From NCBI GenBank assembly GCA_018712865.1, contig DVGH01000046.1, forward strand, positions 1-64,000: a stretch of DNA of 64,000 nucleotides, written 5' to 3'. The notes under the pieces are model-generated. The model made no database searches. It saw only the letters and a program-made list of their open reading frames with translations, and was not told where the DNA came from. Both the position numbers and the translations under genes were made by a program. This DNA comes from Scatavimonas merdipullorum. Its GTDB lineage: Bacteria > Bacillota > Clostridia > Oscillospirales > Acutalibacteraceae. Shown piece after piece: positions 41,165-50,738 of the stretch (position 1 is the stretch's first letter; the number at the start of each line of letters is the position of its first letter).

Positions 41165-42388
41165 ATGATGCAAAAGAAAATTAAAAAGGTTGTTTTGGCT
41201 TATTCCGGCGGGTTGGATACCTCTATTATTATTCCGTGGCTCAAAGAGCACTATGACAACTGCGAGGTGATCGCGGTGTCTGGCGATGTTGGACAGGGCA
41301 CCGAGCTGGATGGTCTGGAGGAAAAGGCAATTCAGACCGGCGCTTCCAAGTTGTATATTGAGGATTTGAACAAGGAATTTATTGAGGAATATGTCTGGCC
41401 CACGCTAAAGGCGGGCGCGGTTTATGAGGGCAAATACCTGTTGGGGACCTCTTTTGCAAGGCCGGTGATTGCAAAAAGAATTGTGGAGATTGCAAAAAAG
41501 GAAGGCGCTGATGCAATTTGCCATGGCTGCACGGGCAAGGGCAATGACCAGGTGCGCTTTGAGCTTGCAATTAAGGCGTATGCACCCGATATGACGATTA
41601 TTGCCCCATGGAGGACATGGGAATTTAAATCCAGAGAAGAAGAAATTGCCTATGCAGAGGAAAAGGGGATTCCGCTGAAGATCAACAGGGAAACCAACTA
41701 TTCCAAAGACAAAAACATTTGGCATCTTTCGCACGAAGGACTTGACCTGGAAGACCCAGCAAACGAACCAAAGTACGAGCAACCCGGTTTTCTGGAGCTT
41801 GGCGTTTCGCCCATGCAGGCACCGGACAAACCGGAGTATGTTTCCATTACCTTTGAAAAGGGCGTTCCCACTGCAATCAACGGCGAGCAGATGGATGCAG
41901 TTTCTATTGTAAAGCAGCTCAATGCAATAGGCGGAAGAAACGGCATTGGTATTGTGGATATGGTTGAAAACAGGCTGGTAGGGATGAAGGCCAGGGGCGT
42001 ATATGAAACGCCCGGCGGCACGATTTTATACGCGGCGCACAGCAAGCTTGAAGAGATTTGCCTGGACAGGGATACGCTCCATTATAAGCAGAATGTGGCA
42101 AACCGCTTTGCAGAGCTTGTGTATTATGGCCAGTGGTATACCCCATTGCGCGAGGCGCTTTCAGCGTTTGTGGACAGCACGCAGCAGACTGTAACGGGGG
42201 AAGTGAAGTTAAAGCTTTACAAGGGCAATATCATTGACGCCGGCGTTACATCCCCTTATTCTTTGTATGATGAGGAAATGGCGACCTTTGACGAGGACGA
42301 GGTGTACGACCAGAATGACTCGGCAGGATTTATCAACCTGTTTGGGCTTCCGATCAAGGTGCGTGCAAAAAAGGGCCTGATTGAATAA
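41165..42388 (+). CDS. argG: Argininosuccinate synthase
   Basis: Joins citrulline and aspartate with ATP. The N-terminal PP-loop is VVLAYSGGLDTSIIIPWL and the ATP/citrulline region includes ATGKGNDQ-type CHGCTGKGNDQVRFE. 407 residues. Adjacent ATGs at 41165 and 41168 follow GGAGG by 5 and 8 bases; either may serve. An upstream ATG at 41102 overlaps the promoter and is rejected. First gene of the arginine operon; probably repressed by ArgR through the sites upstream. Confidence 0.97.
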   Translation: MMQKKIKKVVLAYSGGLDTSIIIPWLKEHYDNCEVIAVSGDVGQGTELDGLEEKAIQTGASKLYIEDLNKEFIEEYVWPTLKAGAVYEGKYLLGTSFARPVIAKRIVEIAKKEGADAICHGCTGKGNDQVRFELAIKAYAPDMTIIAPWRTWEFKSREEEIAYAEEKGIPLKINRETNYSKDKNIWHLSHEGLDLEDPANEPKYEQPGFLELGVSPMQAPDKPEYVSITFEKGVPTAINGEQMDAVSIVKQLNAIGGRNGIGIVDMVENRLVGMKARGVYETPGGTILYAAHSKLEEICLDRDTLHYKQNVANRFAELVYYGQWYTPLREALSAFVDSTQQTVTGEVKLKLYKGNIIDAGVTSPYSLYDEEMATFDEDEVYDQNDSAGFINLFGLPIKVRAKKGLIE

Positions 42389-42456
42389 TACCGGCAAACG
42401 GCGTAACAATACACAGGCTGGTTTTACAAAAATAGAGATATTTACAATACAGAAAA

Positions 42457-42483
42457 GGGGCGGATGAGAGCTTTCTCCGCCCC
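42457..42483 (+). other. Intercistronic hairpin between argG and argH
   Basis: GGGGCGGA (42457-42464) pairs with TCCGCCCC (42476-42483), with no poly-T tail. The same GGGCGGA/TCCGCCC core recurs at 54071 and 54919. It may be an attenuator, an RNA processing/stability site, or a copy of a small palindromic repeat. Confidence 0.7.
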
Positions 42484-42509
42484 CTGTACTGATTTTATGA
42501 GGTGAAAAA

Positions 42510-43889
42510 ATGAAGCTTTGGACAGGGCGGTTTAAAAAGGAGATCAGCAAGACAACAAATGATTTTAACTCTTCCATATCCTTTGACCAGAGAATGTACA
42601 GGGAGGATATACGCGGCAGCATAGCGCATGCTACCATGCTTGGGCAGTGTGGGATCATAGCGCACAGCGAAGCCGAAAAAATCTGCAGCGGGCTGGAAGA
42701 GATTTTGCAGGATATAGAATCGGGAGCGCTGCCGATCGACCCGGAGGCGGAGGATATCCACACCTTTATTGAAGGAGAGCTGACAAAACGCCTTGGGGAT
42801 ACGGGCAAGCGCCTGCATACGGCAAGAAGCAGAAACGATCAGGTGGCGTTGGACATCCGTATGTATTTAAAAAACGAAAGCGGCGCACTGCAAAAGCTTT
42901 TGACGGAGCTTATTTTGCTTCTTTGCGATACAGCACAGGCGCATACGCAAACGGTCATGCCGGGCTATACGCATTTGCAAAGGGCGCAGCCTGTTACATT
43001 TGGGCACCATCTGATGGCCTATGCACAGATGTTTCTGCGCGACCTTGCAAGGCTAAAGGATGCGGTAAAAAGGATGGACGTAATGCCGCTTGGCTCCGGC
43101 GCGCTTGCTTGCACGACCTACCCGATCGACAGGCAAATAACGGCCGAGCTGTTGGGTTTTTCGGCTGTTACGCAAAACAGCTTGGACGGCGTTTCGGACA
43201 GAGATTTCTGCATGGAGCTTGCAGCAGCGCTTTCTATTGTGATGGTGCATTTGTCCCGCTTTTCGGAAGAACTGATCCTTTGGTGCTCCTGGGAGTTTAA
43301 ATTTGTGGAGCTTGACGATGCGTTTTCGACAGGATCAAGCATTATGCCGCAAAAGAAAAATCCGGACATTGCAGAGCTGGTGCGGGGGAAATCTGGCAGG
43401 GTGTTTGGGGATTTGACGACGCTTTTGACCATTATGAAGGGCACGCCGCTTGCATATAACAAGGATATGCAGGAGGATAAAGAAGCAATTTTTGATGCGT
43501 TTGATACGGTAAAAATGTGCCTGACGGCTTTTATTCCTATGCTCCGTACAATGAAGGTGCTGTCCGACAATATGCGCAAAGCCGCTGCAGGCGGCTTTAT
43601 CAACGCTACGGACTGTGCGGATTACCTGGTGAAAAAAGGCCTTCCGTTCCGCGACGCGTACAAGGCGACAGGGATGCTGGTAGCAAGGTGCATGGAAAAA
43701 GGCCTGACACTGGAAACACTGCCGATAGAAGAATATAAAGCCGTGTGCGACAGGTTTGACGAGGATGTCTATACGGCAATTACTTTAGAGGCCTGCGTCA
43801 ATGGCCGCGGCACGTATGGGGGACCGGCGGCGCACAGCGTGGAAAGTCAGATTTGCCTTGTTCGAAAGGCTTTACAGGAAGAGACGTAA
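42510..43889 (+). CDS. argH: Argininosuccinate lyase
   Basis: Cleaves argininosuccinate to arginine and fumarate. The fumarase/aspartase signature GSSIMPQKKNPD (about residues 276-287) and the N-terminal LWTGRFKKE are present. 459 residues, the standard length. RBS GAGGTGAAAAA before the ATG. Second gene of the arg operon, followed after 19 bases by argC. Confidence 0.97.
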   Translation: MKLWTGRFKKEISKTTNDFNSSISFDQRMYREDIRGSIAHATMLGQCGIIAHSEAEKICSGLEEILQDIESGALPIDPEAEDIHTFIEGELTKRLGDTGKRLHTARSRNDQVALDIRMYLKNESGALQKLLTELILLLCDTAQAHTQTVMPGYTHLQRAQPVTFGHHLMAYAQMFLRDLARLKDAVKRMDVMPLGSGALACTTYPIDRQITAELLGFSAVTQNSLDGVSDRDFCMELAAALSIVMVHLSRFSEELILWCSWEFKFVELDDAFSTGSSIMPQKKNPDIAELVRGKSGRVFGDLTTLLTIMKGTPLAYNKDMQEDKEAIFDAFDTVKMCLTAFIPMLRTMKVLSDNMRKAAAGGFINATDCADYLVKKGLPFRDAYKATGMLVARCMEKGLTLETLPIEEYKAVCDRFDEDVYTAITLEACVNGRGTYGGPAAHSVESQICLVRKALQEET

Positions 43890-43908
43890 AATGAAAGGGT
43901 GACCTTAT

Positions 43909-44943
43909 ATGATAAAAGCCGGTATTATCGGCGCAACGGGTTATGCGGGTGCGGAGCTTGTGCGCTTGCTGACCGCGCATCCACATGCGGAAATTGCTGC
44001 TGTCAGCTCCGTTACCTTTGAAGGAAAGGCGCTTAGCAGTGTGTATCCGGCATACCGCGGACTCAACGATATGGTCTGCGAAAAGGCGGACGATGTGGTA
44101 AAAAAAAGCGACGTTGTATTTGCCGCGCTGCCGCACGGGCTTTCGCAGGAGCTTGCAAAGCAGTGCTTTGATAACGGTAAGATCTTTATTGATCTGGGCG
44201 CCGATTTCCGTTTGGAAAACGAAGAGGATTATAAGCAATGGTACGGCGGCGAATATAAGGACAAGGCGCTCCATCAAAACGCCGTATATGCATTGCCGGA
44301 GCTGTTTCGTGAGAACATCAGGGGAAAAAGGATTATTGCAAACCCCGGCTGCTATACCACAGGCGTGCCGCTGGCGCTGGCGCCGGCCATTAAGATGGGG
44401 CTTGTTAAGCATCAGGGGATCATTGCCGACTGCAAGTCCGGCGTTACGGGCGCCGGAAGGGGGCTTTCGCAGGGGACGCATTATCCGGATTTAAACGAGG
44501 GCTTTCACCCTTATAAGGTAGCGGCGCACCGCCATACGCCTGAAATTGAGCAGACGCTGTCCCATTTGGCGGGAGAAGCTGTAAAAATTACGTTTGTGCC
44601 GCACCTTCTGCCGGTTAACAGAGGAATTTTGTCCACCTGTTATGCACCCTTGCAGGAGGGTGTGACAGCGGAGCAGGTCAAAAACGCATACCGGTCGTTT
44701 TACAAGGATGCGTTTTTTGTTCGCTTGCTGCCGGACGGTGCGGTTGCCGATATCCACGACATTAAGTACTCTAATTTCTGCGATGTTTCGGTGCATATTG
44801 ACATGCGAACCCGCACACTGATCGCCGTGTCTGCCATAGACAATATGGTCAAGGGGGCAGCAGGACAGGCCATACAGAATATGAACCTGGTATGCGGGCT
44901 GGATGAAACGGCGGGGCTTACGATGATGCCGCCCGCATTTTAG
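43909..44943 (+). CDS. argC: N-acetyl-gamma-glutamyl-phosphate reductase
   Basis: Reduces N-acetylglutamyl phosphate to the semialdehyde. NADP motif GIIGATGYAGAELVRLL (residues 4-20), catalytic cysteine in NPGCYTTG (about C148) and HRHTPEIEQ further on. 344 residues. Precedes argJ by 19 bases with GGAGG between. Confidence 0.97.
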   Translation: MIKAGIIGATGYAGAELVRLLTAHPHAEIAAVSSVTFEGKALSSVYPAYRGLNDMVCEKADDVVKKSDVVFAALPHGLSQELAKQCFDNGKIFIDLGADFRLENEEDYKQWYGGEYKDKALHQNAVYALPELFRENIRGKRIIANPGCYTTGVPLALAPAIKMGLVKHQGIIADCKSGVTGAGRGLSQGTHYPDLNEGFHPYKVAAHRHTPEIEQTLSHLAGEAVKITFVPHLLPVNRGILSTCYAPLQEGVTAEQVKNAYRSFYKDAFFVRLLPDGAVADIHDIKYSNFCDVSVHIDMRTRTLIAVSAIDNMVKGAAGQAIQNMNLVCGLDETAGLTMMPPAF

Positions 44944-44962
44944 CCGAAGGAGGATACGCGAA

Positions 44963-46186
44963 ATGGAATTTACCTTTGTAGACGGCGGGATTACGGCTGC
45001 GCAGGGCTTTACCGCTGCCGGTCTGTGTTGTTCCATAAAACCGGGCAATACGCAAAAGCGTGACGTCGCCCTGATTTACAGCGACGTGCCGTGCAGCGCC
45101 GCCGCGATCTATACGCAAAACCTGGTAAAGGGCGCGCCGGTGCTGGTTACCAGGGAGCATTTGAAAAACGGCAGGGCGCAGGCGGTTATTGCAAACAGCG
45201 GCAATGCGAACACCTGCAATTTTGACGGAATAGAAAAAGCCGAAGAAATGTGCAAAATTGCAGCCGACGTTTTGCATATCAGCAAGCAGGATGTAATTGT
45301 AGCGTCAACCGGCGTAATCGGGCAGATTTTGCCGATCGAGCCGATCAGAAAAAACGCAAAAAAGCTGGCCGGATTGCTTTCCAAAGAGGGGGGCACAGAC
45401 GCGGCGGAAGCGATTATGACCACGGACACAAGAAAAAAGGAAGCCGCGGTGCAGTGTACCATAGACGGAAAAACGATTTTGATTGGCGGGATTGCAAAGG
45501 GCAGTGGGATGATCCACATTAACATGGCTACTATGCTGAGCTTTATTACGACGGACGCGGCCATAGCACCCGACATGCTCAGGCGGGCGCTCAAGGAGGC
45601 GGCGGATGTAAGCTATAATATGGTCAGTGTGGATGGGGATACCTCCACAAACGACACGCTTGCGATTTTGGCGTCGGGAAAAGCAGGAAACCGCACAATT
45701 GAAAAAGAGGATGAAGCTTACAGGCTGTTTACAAAAGCGCTTACCGCCCTGTGCCAGAAGCTTGCAAAAATGCTTGCAGGCGACGGTGAAGGCGCGACAA
45801 AGCTTTTGATTTGCTCGGTTAGCGGTGCGAAAACGGAAGAAGACGCAAAGGGCATTGCAAAGGCGGTGATTAACTCCAGCCTTTTAAAAGCGGCCATGTT
45901 TGGCGAAGATGCAAATTGGGGCAGGGTGCTCTGTGCAATTGGCTACAGCGGCTGCGATGTGGACGTGCAGAAGGTGGACGTAACGTTTGCTTCAAAAAAA
46001 GGCGAATTGCCGGTATGTAAAGGCGGCGCAGGAATCTTTTTTGACGAGCAAAAGGCAAAAGAGGTTTTGGGAGAAGACGAAATTACAATACAAATTTTCT
46101 TAAACGACGGGAACGCTACGGCGCAGGCCTACGGCTGCGATTTAACGTACGAATACGTAAGAATTAACGGCGATTACCGCACTTAA
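44963..46186 (+). CDS. argJ: Bifunctional ornithine acetyltransferase/N-acetylglutamate synthase
   Basis: Recycles the acetyl group from acetylornithine to glutamate and, when bifunctional, also makes N-acetylglutamate from acetyl-CoA. The autocleavage site lies in KGSGMIHINMATMLSF, where the threonine begins the beta chain, and AEAIMTTDTRKKEA is conserved. 407 residues. Its presence makes argA/argE unnecessary. RBS GGAGG before the ATG at 44963. Confidence 0.97.
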   Translation: MEFTFVDGGITAAQGFTAAGLCCSIKPGNTQKRDVALIYSDVPCSAAAIYTQNLVKGAPVLVTREHLKNGRAQAVIANSGNANTCNFDGIEKAEEMCKIAADVLHISKQDVIVASTGVIGQILPIEPIRKNAKKLAGLLSKEGGTDAAEAIMTTDTRKKEAAVQCTIDGKTILIGGIAKGSGMIHINMATMLSFITTDAAIAPDMLRRALKEAADVSYNMVSVDGDTSTNDTLAILASGKAGNRTIEKEDEAYRLFTKALTALCQKLAKMLAGDGEGATKLLICSVSGAKTEEDAKGIAKAVINSSLLKAAMFGEDANWGRVLCAIGYSGCDVDVQKVDVTFASKKGELPVCKGGAGIFFDEQKAKEVLGEDEITIQIFLNDGNATAQAYGCDLTYEYVRINGDYRT

Positions 46187-46305
46187 ACAGGCGGCTACCC
46201 GCTATCTTGTTGTATATTGCAGGCGGCGCGTTTTTATAGCGGCGCTGTAAGGACAACGCCTTTGAGCCGCAGGGGCTGATTAAAATGTGGAAGGATGAAA
46301 GTACG

Positions 46306-47163
46306 ATGGATATTACAAATGAAGAAAGAGCGCAGGTACTGGTACAGGCGTTGCCGTATATCCAGAAATATGCCGGACAAACCATCGTTGTGAAATACGG
46401 CGGCAACGCCATGGTCAGCCAGCAGCTGAAAAGCGCTGTTATGAGCGATATTGTCCTGATGCAGCTGGTGGGCATTAACGTGGTGCTTGTACATGGCGGT
46501 GGTCCAGAAATTAACCAGATGCTGCAGAAGATTGGCAAAGAGAGCAAATTTGTAGGCGGGATGCGCGTTACGGATGAGGAGACCATAGATATTGTGCAGA
46601 TGGTGCTTGCCGGAAAGGTCAATAAGAGCCTTGTGCAGCATTTGGAAGCGCATGGCGGCAAAGCGCTGGGCCTTTGCGGGCTGGATTCCCGCATGCTGAT
46701 GGCACAAAAGCTTGCAAGCGCGCAGGAGCTTGGATTTGTGGGCGAAATTACAGAGGTCAACCCCACGGTGATTGAGGATGCGATTGAAAAGGGATACGTT
46801 CCCATTATATCTACAGTGGCGGGCGGTTATAAAGGTGAGGTTTTCAATATTAACGCAGATATTGCAGCTGCGCAGATTGCCGCAAAAATCGGCGCGTGCA
46901 AGTTGATTTTGATGACAGATATACGCGGCCTTTTGCGCGACAAAGAGGACGAGAGCACACTGATCCCGGTTGTGAATGTAAGCGACGTGCCAAGCCTGAA
47001 AAGGGAAGGAATTATAAGCGGCGGTATGATCCCCAAAATCGACTGCTGTGTAGAGGCGGTCCGCCAGGGCGTAAAACGGGCGCATATTATTGACGGCAGA
47101 ATTGCGCATTCGATTTTAATTGAAATGTTTTCTGATGAAGGCATTGGTACAATGTTTTATTGA
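46306..47163 (+). CDS. argB: Acetylglutamate kinase
   Basis: Phosphorylates N-acetylglutamate. Amino-acid-kinase fold with VVKYGGNAM (about residues 26-34), LVHGGGPEINQML and NINADIAAAQIA. Start at 46306 gives MDITNEERAQVLVQALPYIQ, the usual N-terminus, with GGAAGGA 10 bases upstream. An in-frame ATG at 46285 would add seven residues and has only GGGG nearby. 285 residues. The 119 bases between argJ and argB show no clear terminator. Confidence 0.95.
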   Translation: MDITNEERAQVLVQALPYIQKYAGQTIVVKYGGNAMVSQQLKSAVMSDIVLMQLVGINVVLVHGGGPEINQMLQKIGKESKFVGGMRVTDEETIDIVQMVLAGKVNKSLVQHLEAHGGKALGLCGLDSRMLMAQKLASAQELGFVGEITEVNPTVIEDAIEKGYVPIISTVAGGYKGEVFNINADIAAAQIAAKIGACKLILMTDIRGLLRDKEDESTLIPVVNVSDVPSLKREGIISGGMIPKIDCCVEAVRQGVKRAHIIDGRIAHSILIEMFSDEGIGTMFY

Positions 47164-47186
47164 TAAAAATGTAAAGAGGGGCATAT

Positions 47187-47603
47187 ATGACGATCAGGGA
47201 GATGCAGATACAGGATTATGAAGAGATTTATGCCATGTGGCAGATTACGTCAAAGCGCGCACTGTCAGGTGCCGACAGCAGGGACGCAATATGCCGCTAT
47301 CTTAAACGCAACCCGGGTTTAAGCCAGGTTGCCGTAGAAGATGGGAAGATTGTTGGCACGGTGCTTGCAGGTCACGACGGCAGGCGCGGATATATCCACC
47401 ATATGGCGGTAATGCCCCATTACAGAAGAAAAGGGATAGCCAGAGCCATGGCGCAGCGGGCACTGTCTGGCCTTCAACAGGAAGGCATTGAAAAAACGCA
47501 TATTTTCTGCTTTTATGACAATGAAGCGGGAAAGGCGTTTTGGCGCTCTTTAGGCTTTCTATACAGGGAGGATCTTACGGTCTTTTCCTATTCAAACAAA
47601 TGA
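47187..47603 (+). CDS. GNAT-family acetyltransferase inside the arginine operon
   Basis: 138-residue single GNAT domain: GKIVGTVLAGHDGRRGYIHH (motif D/A strand), MAVMPHYRRKGIARAMAQRA (acetyl-CoA loop RRKGIA) and NEAGKAFWRSLGF (motif B). It resembles YpeA-type enzymes of unknown substrate. Position between argB and argD, with 23 and 22-base gaps, suggests a role in arginine metabolism. Because argJ already supplies N-acetylglutamate, it could be an auxiliary N-acetylglutamate synthase or act on another amine. This is inference only. Confidence 0.85.
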   Translation: MTIREMQIQDYEEIYAMWQITSKRALSGADSRDAICRYLKRNPGLSQVAVEDGKIVGTVLAGHDGRRGYIHHMAVMPHYRRKGIARAMAQRALSGLQQEGIEKTHIFCFYDNEAGKAFWRSLGFLYREDLTVFSYSNK

Positions 47604-47625
47604 TTTTACAGAAAAGAGGGATATA

Positions 47626-48795
47626 ATGGATTTACAGCAGATTCGGCAGGATGAGCAGCAATATATTATGCACACCTACAACCGCTTTGACGTAGCGCTG
47701 GTAAGCGGCCGGGGCGCCATAGCAAAGGACGTAGGCGGCCGGGAATATATAGATTTTACAAGCGGGATCGGCGTAAACTGCCTGGGCTACAGCGACAGCG
47801 GCTGGGTCGCGGCGGTAACCGGGCAGGCGGAGAAAATACAGCACATGTCCAATTTGTATTATAGTCCTGTACAGACGCAGCTTGCGAAAAAGCTGTGTAC
47901 GGCAGCCGGATTTGACAAGGTGTTTTTTGCAAATTCCGGCGCAGAGGCAAACGAATGTGCAATCAAGCTTGCGCGCAAATACAGCTTTGACAAGTTTGGA
48001 AAATCCCGTACCAACATAATTTGTCTGGAAAACTCCTTCCACGGAAGAACGATTACAACGCTTTCCGCAACAGGACAGGATGTTTTTCATAATTATTTTT
48101 TCCCGTTTACCGGCGGCTTTTCGTTTGCAAAAGCAAATGACATGCACAGCGTGCGGGCGAATACGGATCAGGATACCTGCGCAGTGCTCATTGAGCTAAT
48201 CCAGGGAGAAGGCGGCGTCTGCCCGCTGGAAAAGGAATTTGTACTGGAGCTGTATGATTTTTGTAAAGAAAGCAACCTGCTTTTGATCATTGACGAGATA
48301 CAAACCGGTATGGGACGTACCGGTAAGCTGTTCTGTTATGAAAATTATGGAATTCAGCCGGATATTGTAACGTCTGCAAAGGGATTGGGCGGCGGCCTTC
48401 CGATCGGCGCATGCCTGTGCAGCGCAGAACTTTCCGGTGTGCTCGACGGCGGCACGCACGGCACAACCTACGGCGGGAACCCCATAGCGTGCGCCGGTGC
48501 GGCGTATGTGCTTGACAAGGTGACAGACCCTGCATTTTTGCAGCAGGTAGCGGAAAAGGGCGCATACATGAAAAATGCGCTGCTGCAGATGGAGCAGATC
48601 ACACAGGTGCGCGGTATGGGTATGATGCTGGGGGTAGCGCTGAAAGAGGGAAGCGCCAGACAGGCCGCTGAAAAATGTGTGAAAAACGGGCTGCTTGTCC
48701 TGACGGCCAAGGAGCTTTTGCGGTTGTTGCCGCCGCTTACCATTACGTATGAAGAGATCGACCGGGGCCTTTCCATACTGAAGGCCTGTATATAA
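47626..48795 (+). CDS. argD: Acetylornithine aminotransferase
   Basis: Class III PLP aminotransferase converting N-acetylglutamate semialdehyde to acetylornithine. NSGAEANECAIKLARKY, FHGRTITTLSATGQ, the PLP-aspartate in LLIIDEIQTGMGRTGKLF and the Schiff-base lysine in SAKGLGGGLPIGA are all present. 389 residues. Lies between the GNAT gene and argF. Confidence 0.96.
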   Translation: MDLQQIRQDEQQYIMHTYNRFDVALVSGRGAIAKDVGGREYIDFTSGIGVNCLGYSDSGWVAAVTGQAEKIQHMSNLYYSPVQTQLAKKLCTAAGFDKVFFANSGAEANECAIKLARKYSFDKFGKSRTNIICLENSFHGRTITTLSATGQDVFHNYFFPFTGGFSFAKANDMHSVRANTDQDTCAVLIELIQGEGGVCPLEKEFVLELYDFCKESNLLLIIDEIQTGMGRTGKLFCYENYGIQPDIVTSAKGLGGGLPIGACLCSAELSGVLDGGTHGTTYGGNPIACAGAAYVLDKVTDPAFLQQVAEKGAYMKNALLQMEQITQVRGMGMMLGVALKEGSARQAAEKCVKNGLLVLTAKELLRLLPPLTITYEEIDRGLSILKACI

Positions 48796-48829
48796 AAAGC
48801 ATTTAACTTGAAACGAAAGGAAGAAAGAG

Positions 48830-49735
48830 ATGAAGCATTTATTAAAGCTGTTGGACCTTTCCGGGGAGGAAATCATCGATATACTTAATCTTGCAGACCA
48901 GCTGAAATATGAGCAGAAGCATGGGATTGCGCACAGGCATTTGCAGGGAAAGACGCTGGGGATGATTTTTCAGAAAGCGTCTACCAGAACCAGGGTGTCT
49001 TTTGAAGTTGGGATGTACCAGCTTGGCGGCATGCCGTTGTTTTTGTCGGCAAATGACCTGCAAATTGGCAGGGGAGAGCCCGTACAGGATACGGCCAGGG
49101 TATTATCCCGCTTTTTAGACGGCATTATGATCCGTACATTTGCGCAGGAAGAGGTTGAAGCGCTGGCGCAGTATGGGAGTATTCCTGTCATTAACGGCCT
49201 TACCGATTTTTGCCACCCCTGCCAGGTGCTTGCCGATTTAATGACGATCCGCGAATACAAAGGCCGTCTGGACGGCTTAAAGATGTGCTTTATCGGCGAC
49301 GGCAACAACATGATGCACTCCCTGATTGTGGGCGGGCTGAAAACCGGTATGCAGGTGTCTGTCGCCTGTCCGCAGGGATATGATCCCGACGCTGGTATTT
49401 TGGAATTTGCAAAGGCGTATGGCTCTGCGTTTTCCCTGCACAGGGCGCCGCTTGACGCTGCACAGGATGCGGACGTGGTGATTACGGATGTATGGGCTTC
49501 CATGGGGCAGGAGGAAGAAGCGCAAAAACGCGCGCAGGCGTTTAAGGGATACCAGATCAACGATGAGCTGATGGCCGCAGCCAAGCCAGACGCTATGGTA
49601 CAGCATTGCCTGCCGGCGCACAGGGAGGAAGAGATTACAGAAAAGGTATTTGAGGCGCACGCTGCGGAAATTTTTGAAGAAGCGGAAAACCGCCTGCATG
49701 CGCAAAAGGCCGTGCTTGTAAAGACGATGGCGTAA
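48830..49735 (+). CDS. argF: Ornithine carbamoyltransferase
   Basis: Forms citrulline from ornithine and carbamoyl phosphate. Carbamoyl-phosphate site KASTRTRVSFEVGMYQLGG (STRTR about residues 46-50), HPCQVLADLMT and ornithine/product motif MVQHCLPAHREEEI. 301 residues. RBS GAAAGGAAG. No carAB genes are in the window, so carbamoyl phosphate must be supplied from elsewhere. Confidence 0.97.
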   Translation: MKHLLKLLDLSGEEIIDILNLADQLKYEQKHGIAHRHLQGKTLGMIFQKASTRTRVSFEVGMYQLGGMPLFLSANDLQIGRGEPVQDTARVLSRFLDGIMIRTFAQEEVEALAQYGSIPVINGLTDFCHPCQVLADLMTIREYKGRLDGLKMCFIGDGNNMMHSLIVGGLKTGMQVSVACPQGYDPDAGILEFAKAYGSAFSLHRAPLDAAQDADVVITDVWASMGQEEEAQKRAQAFKGYQINDELMAAAKPDAMVQHCLPAHREEEITEKVFEAHAAEIFEEAENRLHAQKAVLVKTMA

Positions 49736-49757
49736 GCAGATGACGGGGTATAATGGA

Positions 49758-50675
49758 ATGAAATTAAGAGAAATACAGGACGAGATCCGCCGGCTTAAGA
49801 AAGAAAACGACGTATGTATACTGGCGCACAGCTACCAGACGCACGATATTCTGGAGGTTGCCGATTTTACGGGAGATTCTTACCAGCTGAGCGTTATGGC
49901 AAAAACTGCACCACAGTCTGTGCTTGTGCTGTGTGGGGTTCGCTTTATGGCAGAAACGGTAAAAATGCTGTCCCCGCAGAAAAAGGTGATTTTGTCCAGC
50001 CCCTGCGCGGGATGCCCTATGGCTGAGCAGATCACCCCGCAGCAGGTTGCCGATTTTAAAAAGGAAAACCCGGGATATACCGTAGTGGCATATATCAATA
50101 CCAGCGCCGCGCTGAAGACACAGTGCGACGTATGCGTAACGTCTTCTTCCGCACTGCAGATTGTTAAAAATATAGAAAATGATAAGATTCTGTTTTTACC
50201 TGACCGGAATTTGGGAAGCTTTGTAAAAAAACACTTTCCGGAAAAAGAGATTGTTTTAATGGATGGCTGCTGCCCGGTACATGCGGGCATAACAGGGGAG
50301 CAGGCGCGAAAAAGCAAGGCGCAGCATAAGGGTGCGCTGCTGCTTGCGCACCCGGAATGCGCGCCGGAGGTTTTGCAATATGCCGATTTTGTCGGCTCTA
50401 CCTCTGCTATTATGCAATTTGCAAAGCAGTCTGACCATAAGGCGTTTATTATTGGGACGGAGATCAGCATTGCGCAGCATTTGCAGTATATATGTCCTGA
50501 AAAAAGCTTTTATCCGCTTTCCAGCCGCTTGATCTGTCCCGATATGAAAGCGACCTCGCTTATAGACGTGCTGCACTGCGTGCAGGGGACAGGCGGCGAA
50601 GAAATGATTATGGAAGAGGAACAAAGGATTGCCGCTGTAAGCTGTATTGACAAAATGATAGAGTTAGGCGGTTAA
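49758..50675 (+). CDS. nadA: Quinolinate synthase A
   Basis: 4Fe-4S enzyme condensing iminoaspartate with dihydroxyacetone phosphate in NAD synthesis. Conserved segments include HSYQTHDILEVADFTGDSYQL, VLCGVRFMAETVKML, SSPCAGCPMA and DGCCPVHAGI; three cysteines of the set ligate the cluster. Start preferred at 49758 (MKLREIQDEI), with GGGGT about 10 bases upstream; an ATG at 49740 has no RBS. nadB and nadC are not nearby, and the gene follows argF by only 22 bases. Confidence 0.95.
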   Translation: MKLREIQDEIRRLKKENDVCILAHSYQTHDILEVADFTGDSYQLSVMAKTAPQSVLVLCGVRFMAETVKMLSPQKKVILSSPCAGCPMAEQITPQQVADFKKENPGYTVVAYINTSAALKTQCDVCVTSSSALQIVKNIENDKILFLPDRNLGSFVKKHFPEKEIVLMDGCCPVHAGITGEQARKSKAQHKGALLLAHPECAPEVLQYADFVGSTSAIMQFAKQSDHKAFIIGTEISIAQHLQYICPEKSFYPLSSRLICPDMKATSLIDVLHCVQGTGGEEMIMEEEQRIAAVSCIDKMIELGG

Positions 50676-50738
50676 ATACGCGTAGAAAAGAAGTTTTGCA
50701 CACTTTAACAAAAAAGCTGGCCGGGAGGTGAGGCAAGA

